A stretch of DNA of 44,842 nucleotides, from the NCBI GenBank assembly GCA_046316495.1, contig JBKDAM010000051.1, positions 1 to 44,842 on the forward strand. Reading direction: 5' to 3'. This DNA is from M3007 sp046316495. GTDB lineage: Bacteria > Bacteroidota > Bacteroidia > Chitinophagales > Saprospiraceae. A program made the translations under genes and the position numbers. Shown in pieces: positions 21,999 to 29,777 of this stretch. Positions within the stretch are counted from its first letter, which is position 1, and every line of letters starts with the position of its first letter. The notes below the pieces were generated by a model. The model was not told the DNA's origin. It searched no databases and saw only the letters and a program-made list of their open reading frames with translations.

Positions 21999-24743
21999 TT
22001 AAAGGCCTAGTTGATGGCGTTCTTGTACTCTTTTGGCCTTTCGGAGGCGCACAGCGACTACTTTAAATTCAGGGCAATTGGCCTCACTATCATGGGTATC
22101 GGAGGTGACAATATTTACCATTAATTCAGGAAAATGAAAAGTAGTACTGACTACTCCTTTTTTCACCTCGTCTGCGATGCGGGCCTTAATATCCACTTTT
22201 CCTCGGGCGGATTCCACACAAACCCAATCTCCCTCGTTTATGTGGAGTTGAGCAGCATCTTCGGGATGGATAATTAGTACATCTTCCGTCACGATTTGTA
22301 CATTGGGCGTTCTCCTCGTCATCGTACCGGCATTGTAATGCTCAAGCACCCGGTTGGTAGTGAGGATGTATGGAAAGTCCTTTTGGTAGGTCAATATCTC
22401 GGGACTTTCGATGTATTCACGGAAGGTAAACTTACCTAATCCGCGCTTAAACTGATCGGTGTGCAAGATTTTGGTATCCGTACCGTCGGGCGCTACTGGC
22501 CACTGCTTACCGGTCGTTCCGAGCTCCTCCCATTTTACCCCGGCGAAGAATGGCACGATTTGAGAGATCTCTTCCAGCATCGTTTTTGCTGAATACGGTT
22601 TTTGAGCATAGCCCATCCGGTTCATTATTTCTACCAGGATTTGGCCATCCGGACGAGCATCTCCGATCGGCTCAACCACCTTATTAACCCGCTGGATCCT
22701 TCGTTCTCCATTTGTAAAGGTTCCTTCCTTTTCCAGGAAAGAGGCGCCTGGCAAAATAACATCCGCTAATTTAGCGGTTTCTGTCATAAAGATCTCCTGC
22801 ACAATGAGCAAGTCAAGGGATTGCAGCGCTGCTACCACTTTATGGGTATTGGGATCGGACTGCACCAAGTCTTCCCCCAAAATCCAGAGCGCTTTTAGTT
22901 TTCCCGCTAAGGCTGCCTCATACATTTGGGGGATCATCAGCCCTACCTGATCGGGCATGGGTACTCCATAGAAATCGCTGTATTTTTGAACTATTTCAGG
23001 GTTGGTTACATCGAGATACCCCGCACCTTGATAGGGCTGAACGCCCATATCAGCCATTCCTTGAACATTGTTTTGGCCTCGAAGCGGGTTGACCCCACAA
23101 CCTGGTTTGCCGACATTTCCGGTAATCATCGCCAGGTTAGCGATTTGCATGACGGTGTAGGTACCCTGGTAATGTTCGGTGACGCCAAGACCGTGAAAAG
23201 ACATGGCGCTAGCGGCCCCGGCATAAGCCAAGGCAGCTGCCCGGACTTGTTTGCGTGGAACCCCGGATACCTCTTCTAGCTCGTCCAGGTTGAGGTTCAA
23301 AATATTGCGCTTAAATTCTTCATACCCTTCCGTTCTAGCCTCTATAAAATCAGATTTGGCCAAGCCTTCCGAAATGATATAGTACAACATCATATCCAGC
23401 ACGGCTATGTTCGTGCCGGGTCGAAGTTGTAGGTGGTGGGTTGCATACTTGGCTAGCTCCGTTCGACGAGGATCAATCACAATAGTAGGCTTCCCTTTCA
23501 TGGCAAATTGCCTCAGCTTGGCTCCGGTCACAGGGTGTCCCTCCGTAGGGTTGGCACCAATAACCAGGATACATTCGGTATGTTGGAGATCCTGGATGGA
23601 ATTGGTGGCAGCGCCTGTTCCGAAAGCGCGCTGCATTCCGATGGCGGTGGGAGAGTGACAAACCCTGGCACATCCATCTATATTATTGGTACCCACTACT
23701 GCCCGAATGAATTTTTGCATTAAAAAATTCTCTTCATTCGTGCAACGGGAAGAAGAGATACCTGCAATGGCATCGGGCCCAAATTCTGATCGAAGAGAAC
23801 TCAGTCGTTCAGCCAGATAGTCGTACACCTCCGTCCAAGTAGCCCGTTCCAGCTGCCCATTTCTTCGAATCATAGGGAATTTTAGCCGTTCAGGATGGTT
23901 GTAAAACGAGAAAGCATACCGTCCCTTAAGGCAGGTATGTCCTTTATTGACCTCAGCATCCCAAGGGGCTTGGATACTCAATATCTCTCCATTTTTGACA
24001 CTTACTTCCAGGTTACAGCCCACCCCACAATACGTGCAAATGGTGCGCACCTTATCTTGTCCAACCAATGATTTAGACTGGTAGATATCGGAGATAGCGG
24101 AAGTTGGGCAGGCCTGAGCACAAGCGCCGCAGGATACACAATCGGAATCAAAAAACGATTGGTCTGCACCCTTGATAATTTTGTTATCGAAGCCCCTGCC
24201 CGCAACGCTCAGCACCAATTGACCTTGCACCTCATCGCAAGCTCGAACGCAACGGTAGCAGAGGATACACTTCGACAAGTCGGAGGTCATGTACGGATGG
24301 CTGAGATCTTTCTCCCGGTCTAAATGGTTTTTCCCTTCAGGGTACCGCACTTTTCGGATCCCTACCCTGGCAGCAACATCTTGCAACTCACAGTTTCCAT
24401 TTACTTCACAAGTTAGACAGTCGAGCGGATGATCCGTAAGTACCAGTTCGACAATGTTTTTCCGTAATTTTTGAATGCTTTCCGACTCAGTGTAGATATA
24501 CATTCCAGGCTCCACTAAGGTATGACAGGATGCCTTTGTACGACGGGGGCCATTGGCTTCCAGGGCTACCTCCACAGAACACACCCTACAGGCACCAAAA
24601 GCCTCTAGGTTGGGAGCATCGCAGAGCGTTGGAATACTATCTTTTCCAAAACATCGTTTGGAAAATTGCAAAATGGTTTCTCCCTGTTCGAATGAAAAGG
24701 GTTTATCATTTAGAAAAGCAATTGCAGAGGCCGGAATAGACAT
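21999..24743 (-). CDS. fdhA: NAD-dependent formate dehydrogenase, catalytic (alpha) subunit
   Basis: 914 residues. The N-terminus is NuoG-like: a [2Fe-2S] set (Cys41, 52, 55, 73), a His-ligated [4Fe-4S] set (His105, Cys109, 112, 118) and two ferredoxin [4Fe-4S] sets (Cys159/162/165/169 and Cys202/205/208/212). The molybdopterin domain starts with CTYCGVGC (Cys236, 239, 243, and Cys271). The catalytic position is Cys362-His363 in RVCHSP, so this is the cysteine, not selenocysteine, form. It oxidizes formate to CO2 in the cytoplasm and passes electrons through the clusters to the partner diaphorase subunit encoded 43 bases upstream. No FdhD or cofactor genes are in the window. The metal may be Mo or W. 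Confidence 0.93.
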   Translation of the reverse strand: MSIPASAIAFLNDKPFSFEQGETILQFSKRCFGKDSIPTLCDAPNLEAFGACRVCSVEVALEANGPRRTKASCHTLVEPGMYIYTESESIQKLRKNIVELVLTDHPLDCLTCEVNGNCELQDVAARVGIRKVRYPEGKNHLDREKDLSHPYMTSDLSKCILCYRCVRACDEVQGQLVLSVAGRGFDNKIIKGADQSFFDSDCVSCGACAQACPTSAISDIYQSKSLVGQDKVRTICTYCGVGCNLEVSVKNGEILSIQAPWDAEVNKGHTCLKGRYAFSFYNHPERLKFPMIRRNGQLERATWTEVYDYLAERLSSLRSEFGPDAIAGISSSRCTNEENFLMQKFIRAVVGTNNIDGCARVCHSPTAIGMQRAFGTGAATNSIQDLQHTECILVIGANPTEGHPVTGAKLRQFAMKGKPTIVIDPRRTELAKYATHHLQLRPGTNIAVLDMMLYYIISEGLAKSDFIEARTEGYEEFKRNILNLNLDELEEVSGVPRKQVRAAALAYAGAASAMSFHGLGVTEHYQGTYTVMQIANLAMITGNVGKPGCGVNPLRGQNNVQGMADMGVQPYQGAGYLDVTNPEIVQKYSDFYGVPMPDQVGLMIPQMYEAALAGKLKALWILGEDLVQSDPNTHKVVAALQSLDLLIVQEIFMTETAKLADVILPGASFLEKEGTFTNGERRIQRVNKVVEPIGDARPDGQILVEIMNRMGYAQKPYSAKTMLEEISQIVPFFAGVKWEELGTTGKQWPVAPDGTDTKILHTDQFKRGLGKFTFREYIESPEILTYQKDFPYILTTNRVLEHYNAGTMTRRTPNVQIVTEDVLIIHPEDAAQLHINEGDWVCVESARGKVDIKARIADEVKKGVVSTTFHFPELMVNIVTSDTHDSEANCPEFKVVAVRLRKAKRVQERHQLGL

Positions 24744-24786
24744 AACTTATAATGGATGAAGTAAAATTCAGCTGGTGGACAATGGA

Positions 24787-26436
24787 TTATTTGAAGTACG
24801 CATTTAATTCCTCAGGGAAATACGATAAGGCGTTTTTAACCGGAAGTGGGAGTCCTCCCCCCAAGGCACATAAGGAACCTTTTTCAAGGGTTTCCAGTAA
24901 ATCCGTCCACAATTCCCGGTCAATTTTCAGTTGGTTATCTTGTGCTTTTTGTAACAATTCTTTACCCCTGGTAGAGCCAATCCGACAGGGGAAGCATTTC
25001 CCACAACTTTCGTGGGCAGTAAAGGCAAATAAATGTTCCAAATAACGAATGAGGGGATAAGAGGCTGGAATACTCAGGATGGAGGCATGGCCAAGTAAAA
25101 AACTATTGGAAGCAAAACTTTCAAAATCAATGGTTAATTCTGTGGTCTTAAATGCAGGTACTAATCCGCCAAGTGGCCCTCCAATGTGGTAGGCTTTGAC
25201 AGGCTGCTTCATACCACCTCCCAACTCCTCAATGACGGTTTGAAGAGGAGTTCCCATATCTACCTCGTAAAGACCAGGTCGATTAAAATGGCTATCGAGG
25301 GAAAGTAATTTGGTTCCGGAGGAGCGTTCTGTTCCGACCCCTTTGAAGGCAGCGCCTCCTCTCTTGAAAATCGGATACAAATTAGCAAGTGTTTCCACAT
25401 TGTTTACCGCAGTTGGTTTCCCAAAAAGTCCATACTGAACAGGAAAAGGCGGCCTGGTACGCACCTCCGGACGGAGCCCTTCTAGCGAAGACAACAAGGC
25501 GGTTTCCTCCCCACAGATGTAGGCCCCCTGTGCTTTCACCACGTAAATTTTGAAATCGACCTGCTCACCGGTTGAGGATGGAAGCGGAAAAAGAGCGTTC
25601 ACCACCAAGGCGGCCTTTTTACAAATTTCGATGGCCTCCGGATATTCAGCCCGGATATACAAGACCCCTTCTGTGGCACCCGTTAGGATACCGGCATAGG
25701 CCATCCCGAACAACACCAGGTACGGCTTTTCTTCTAGCAAGTACCGATCTGAAAAGGCACCGGGATCACCTTCATCGGCATTACAAACGATGTATTTTCG
25801 ATCCGCTTTTTCCTTTAACACAGCGGCCAACTTGATTCCCAACGGAAAACCGGCTCCTCCCCGCCCCCGAATTCCCGAGCGATGCACCTCTTCCAGCAGT
25901 TGATTGCGGTCTGACTGCACGGCTACTTTTAAGGCGTCCAGATAGTGTTCAGGGCCCTCCTCGGCAGACGTTAGCCAGCCGGCCCCGAGGGCAATGGCTG
26001 GATACGTATCGGGAAGAACGGACTTTTCACCACTCAAAAGTTGTTCAAGGTGGTCAATCGCCACCCCAGAGTAGTTATGGCCATTCAGATGAAAAGCAGC
26101 TGTTTCGTGGCAGCGACCCAAACAATATACCTCGCCAATTTCACTTTTTTCAAAATGCTTTCCAAGCTTGTTATCCACCTCCGCTTGCTTACCGGATAGT
26201 TGACAAGCAGAACCGGAACAGGAGAACACCTTTTTCCCACTTTTAGCTGGATTCAAAAAATCGTAGAAGCTTGCTGCCCCATGGACCGTAGAAGTGCCGA
26301 CCAGGTATTTATCAGCCAAAGACTGCACCTCCGTAGGATCAAACGCTCCCTCCTTGGCCTCCAAAGCAGACAGATGTTCAAACAGGTTCTCCTCCATTCC
26401 CTTGCGGCCAGATAAGCTTCTCAGATTTTTTGACAT
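24787..26436 (-). CDS. fdhB: Formate dehydrogenase diaphorase subunit, NuoE-NuoF fusion (beta)
   Basis: 549 residues from the ATG at 26436. The ATG at 26535 would add 33 residues that overlap a promoter box and read as AT-rich noise. The N-terminal part (about 1-140) is a NuoE-like thioredoxin fold with [2Fe-2S] ligands Cys73, 78, 105 and 109. The rest is NuoF-like: flavin-binding GRGGAGFPLG, NADEGDPGAF, GEETALLSSLEG and a C-terminal [4Fe-4S] set in ESCGKCFPC plus SLCALGGG. It takes electrons from the catalytic subunit and reduces NAD+. It is the first gene of the two-gene operon, which has its own promoter at 26483-26513. Confidence 0.9.
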   Translation of the reverse strand: MSKNLRSLSGRKGMEENLFEHLSALEAKEGAFDPTEVQSLADKYLVGTSTVHGAASFYDFLNPAKSGKKVFSCSGSACQLSGKQAEVDNKLGKHFEKSEIGEVYCLGRCHETAAFHLNGHNYSGVAIDHLEQLLSGEKSVLPDTYPAIALGAGWLTSAEEGPEHYLDALKVAVQSDRNQLLEEVHRSGIRGRGGAGFPLGIKLAAVLKEKADRKYIVCNADEGDPGAFSDRYLLEEKPYLVLFGMAYAGILTGATEGVLYIRAEYPEAIEICKKAALVVNALFPLPSSTGEQVDFKIYVVKAQGAYICGEETALLSSLEGLRPEVRTRPPFPVQYGLFGKPTAVNNVETLANLYPIFKRGGAAFKGVGTERSSGTKLLSLDSHFNRPGLYEVDMGTPLQTVIEELGGGMKQPVKAYHIGGPLGGLVPAFKTTELTIDFESFASNSFLLGHASILSIPASYPLIRYLEHLFAFTAHESCGKCFPCRIGSTRGKELLQKAQDNQLKIDRELWTDLLETLEKGSLCALGGGLPLPVKNALSYFPEELNAYFK

Positions 26437-26482
26437 AGTCGAAACGAGTGTGCAGTTTAAAATATATTGTTCAAAAGTAAGG

Positions 26483-26513
26483 CAAAAATAGAATTCAAGC
26501 AGTGTTAGCAAAA
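26483..26513 (-). promoter_or_regulatory. Promoter of the formate dehydrogenase operon
   Basis: On the minus strand TTTTG (26513-26509), 18 bases, then TATTTTTG (26490-26483), an exact TAnnTTTG box. It leads to a leader of about 40 bases before the ATG at 26436, and it lies inside the longer reading frame, which argues against the ATG at 26535. Confidence 0.65.
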
Positions 26514-26714
26514 TTTTAAGAAAATAAAATTGCATTTTGATAGATCGAATCCAACCTCAATGCGCCCGTGTAGTTCCTTTTAAACGGCTACAATCTAAGT
26601 GCACAGCGCATGGATAGCGCGGATAAAAATGGTGCAAAACCAATAAAAAATGGTCTTCTTCAAACAGCAAAAGTGGTAATTGATGCATCTTTGATCAAAT
26701 ATCGAGTTACGCTT

Positions 26715-29561
26715 ATGCGACTACAAAAGGCACTCCTCCCCATTTTATTCCAATTGATCGGTGGTTTTTTACCGGCACAATCCTTGCCCCCTTGTACGAA
26801 CCTGACAGAATTTGCTTCAGAGACCTGCTCGGAAGCCTGCGCAGGGTGTCCACTGAATGGCTACCAAGGGACCACCGCTGGATTTAATGGAGAAGGCGGA
26901 AGTTTTTGCGGAGGCCAATTAAATGAGACCAACAGTGTGTGGCATGGTTTTATAGCAGGATCGAGTACCATTCATTTTTCAATTACCAGTTCAGGGTGCA
27001 CACAAGGCAATGGGCTTCAAGCGGCGGTGTTTTCAAGTTGCGGAGAGGTTCTCAGCTGCCAACCAGGCCAATCGGGAGGCGGTAATCTACCAATTCAGAT
27101 CAGCTACAACGGCTTTACCCCTGGTGAATCGTACCTGCTGCTAATTAATGGATACGAAGGTGATGTCTGTGGCTACAGTGTTGCAACTCTCCTTGGAACC
27201 TGCGATTTGCCTGGCCTGAGTCCAGTGGGTCAGCTAAATGGACCTACTCAGGTATGCCCTGGAGGGGTTTATTCTTTCACCCTACCGTCCAACCCCGGTG
27301 CTACTGGTTATGAATGGGTGGCGCCTCCTGGTAGCTCAATCAACGCTACCGGTCAGAACACCTTAATTACTACTGAAAACACCGTTGAGGTCGTATTTAG
27401 CGGTCAAGGGAGTCTTCAGATGAAAGCTAGAGCCTTGGGATATTGCGGCTCCAGCACCCCATTTTCTACTAAAAACTTCGTTTCGCAGCCCATTCCTCCG
27501 ACCGTTCTTCCAACCTTAATGGTAGATCCCTCCGAACTACCATTTACCTGGTCGGTCAACACCAACACTACTCTCTCCACGACCGGCTCCTTTCAATTGG
27601 CACATCCCTTATCCTCTTGGACTGGCTGCGATAGCATTGTCCGACAGTTGGTGATCGTGGCACCCAAGCCCTCCGGAATTGTATTTTGGGATATCAATGG
27701 TAACAACCAGTACAATGAAGGAATTGACCTGCCGGCGGAGGGGGAGATCATCAACACCTCGATTGGAATCAGTACCCTGACTGACGCAGACGGCCGATTT
27801 GAGCTCCCCTTTTTACAACAGGGCACGGTGATTTCCATAGCCAGCCTTCCAGCCTTTGCGCTGCAAGTGGTTCCTCAACAGTACCAATACCAACCCTTGT
27901 CAAGCGGATATTATCCTTTCAGCCTCCTCCCTCAGAAAGGCCCTGCATCTGGGCGGGTGTACACAGATGTAGATCAAAATATGCAATTCAACGCAGGCGA
28001 CCTCCCGATTGCGCAATTACTGATTCGAACCAGCTCTGGTAAAACCGCCCTCACCAACACGGATGGAACGTACCAATTTGCTGAAGTAGCCTTCCCGGAA
28101 GAAATCACCCCCATCTTGACGGCAGGTATGCAAGTGACCGGATCCAGCAGCCTATTTTATCAGCCCAACCTTCCGAGTGGGTATGATTTTACAGTGACCC
28201 AAGCAGCGGTATTTGGTGCAGTGTATTGGGATCTGAACCAAGACGGAGGGCTCAGCCCCGGCGATTTGCCAGCTCCCATGGTTCCTCTTGTGAGTACCAC
28301 TGGAGCACAGCGTACGACTAATCAACAAGGAATTTATTCTTTTTCTAACCTCTCTCCGAATGATACGATAAAGGTTGACTTACCAGGAATAACCTCGATG
28401 CCAGCAGTACAAGTCGTCCAAACCTTCACTCCAGCGGGAGGATATTCTTTTTTACTGCCCATCGGAACCCTTCCAGTGGACATGAACGTAGATGCGACCC
28501 ATCTAACTGCATTTAGACCAGGGTTTACGACGAAAGTAACCCTCACCGTCACCAACGAAAGTCCCTATCCCATCCCCTATTCCAGCTTGGGCATTCGGTT
28601 TCCGGGCGGCTTGCAGTTTAGTCAGGCACAGCCCTTTACGCCCTTAATTGGAACTGATAGTCTACATTGGGAGCTCCCTGTGATGGCACCTTTTGCTAGT
28701 AGACAGTATCATTTTTGGTTACATACGCCGGTACAGACTCCTTTGGGGACCCCAGTACAGATCAAAGCAAGCCTACAAAACGCGTGGCCCGATACAAACC
28801 CTACGAACGATTCTGATATTATCCTTGCTATGGTGGTGGGCGCTTATGATCCAAACGACAAACAAGTTGATCCCGCATTTATAACTCCAGCAGAGCTAGC
28901 AGCAGACCCTGGATTAGAGTACACCATTCGATTTCAGAATACTGGAAATTTCCCAGCGGAATGGGTTGAGTTATTAGATACCTTAAGTCCGCTACTTGAT
29001 TGGTCCCACTTTCGGTTTATTTCGAGCAGCCACCCTTGTACTTGGGAGGTCGGCGAAACGGGCCTGCTACGTTTTTTCTTTGCCGATATTCAACTACCTG
29101 ATTCACTTAGTGATCCGGAGGGCAGTCAAGGATTTGTGAAATTCTGGATACCCGTCTTGGGAGCTCCGGAGATCGGAACGGTGGTTTCAAATTTTTGCGA
29201 TATTTATTTCGATTTTAACCCACCGATCCGGACGAACACCGCTGAGCTGAAAGTAGTGCTTTTTGCACCAGGGGGTAATCCACCAGAAGAGAGTATTGGC
29301 TGGTCGGTCCGACCCAACCCAGCCTCCTTTGCGGTTTATTTTAGTTGGTCTGATCCACTACCCATGGAAGGCAGCCTGCGATTGTTCAATCCAATGGGAC
29401 TTTTGGAGCAAAGCATCCCGGTAGGTCAAGGGGCCACTTCCGCCCGGATGGACCTAGGTTTTATTCCGAATGGATGGTACTTTGCTCGTTTAGAGGCAGG
29501 AATTATTCAGTTAAACAAAGTAATGGTAGTCCAAAAGACAGGAACGATTCGTAGGGGGTAA
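26715..29561 (+). CDS. T9SS-exported protein with SdrD_B-like repeats
   Basis: 948 residues from the ATG at 26715, which gives a signal peptide (MRLQKALLPILFQLIGGFLPAQS); the ATG at 26610 would bury it. A cysteine-rich first domain (about 25-160) is followed by a PKD-like segment (about 195-290). Three SdrD_B-like repeats come next (starting near 320, 412 and 500), each with a WD-x-N or TDVDQN calcium-type loop and a GxY/F-x-F end. A conserved Bacteroidota domain then starts DPNDKQVDP (near 710). The last 80 residues (RPNPASFAVYFSW, RLFNPMGLLEQ, PNGWYFARLE) form a type IX sorting domain. It is probably a surface adhesin or structural protein; no catalytic motif is seen. Confidence 0.87.
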   Translation: MRLQKALLPILFQLIGGFLPAQSLPPCTNLTEFASETCSEACAGCPLNGYQGTTAGFNGEGGSFCGGQLNETNSVWHGFIAGSSTIHFSITSSGCTQGNGLQAAVFSSCGEVLSCQPGQSGGGNLPIQISYNGFTPGESYLLLINGYEGDVCGYSVATLLGTCDLPGLSPVGQLNGPTQVCPGGVYSFTLPSNPGATGYEWVAPPGSSINATGQNTLITTENTVEVVFSGQGSLQMKARALGYCGSSTPFSTKNFVSQPIPPTVLPTLMVDPSELPFTWSVNTNTTLSTTGSFQLAHPLSSWTGCDSIVRQLVIVAPKPSGIVFWDINGNNQYNEGIDLPAEGEIINTSIGISTLTDADGRFELPFLQQGTVISIASLPAFALQVVPQQYQYQPLSSGYYPFSLLPQKGPASGRVYTDVDQNMQFNAGDLPIAQLLIRTSSGKTALTNTDGTYQFAEVAFPEEITPILTAGMQVTGSSSLFYQPNLPSGYDFTVTQAAVFGAVYWDLNQDGGLSPGDLPAPMVPLVSTTGAQRTTNQQGIYSFSNLSPNDTIKVDLPGITSMPAVQVVQTFTPAGGYSFLLPIGTLPVDMNVDATHLTAFRPGFTTKVTLTVTNESPYPIPYSSLGIRFPGGLQFSQAQPFTPLIGTDSLHWELPVMAPFASRQYHFWLHTPVQTPLGTPVQIKASLQNAWPDTNPTNDSDIILAMVVGAYDPNDKQVDPAFITPAELAADPGLEYTIRFQNTGNFPAEWVELLDTLSPLLDWSHFRFISSSHPCTWEVGETGLLRFFFADIQLPDSLSDPEGSQGFVKFWIPVLGAPEIGTVVSNFCDIYFDFNPPIRTNTAELKVVLFAPGGNPPEESIGWSVRPNPASFAVYFSWSDPLPMEGSLRLFNPMGLLEQSIPVGQGATSARMDLGFIPNGWYFARLEAGIIQLNKVMVVQKTGTIRRG

Positions 29562-29677
29562 AGGCCAATTCTTGATATATGCGCTCGATGATCTGACAAC
29601 TCATTGCTCTTTTTCTTAAATATAATAGGAACAAAGTAGCTTAATAAGATTGGATTCGACACTTATGCCTAGTCAGG

Positions 29678-29724
29678 TTGAAGGCTTTTTTGCTCATTAA
29701 CAAAAATGCCTTCAAACTTTTTTT
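29678..29724 (+). terminator. Rho-independent terminator after the T9SS repeat protein
   Basis: TTGAAGGC (29678-29685) pairs with GCCTTCAA (29708-29715); past one mismatch, TTTTTG pairs with CAAAAA, leaving an 8-base loop. Seven T follow on the plus strand only. It separates two convergent genes. Confidence 0.82.
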
Positions 29725-29777
29725 CAAACCATCCTAAATGAATCAATCCATCAACAATAAAATGACCAAAATCCCCC

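Noticed and set aside
26437..26535. Longer N-terminus of the NuoE-NuoF subunit from the ATG at 26535
   Set aside because: The extra 33 residues are AT-rich, lack homology and contain an exact -7 promoter box at 26483-26490.
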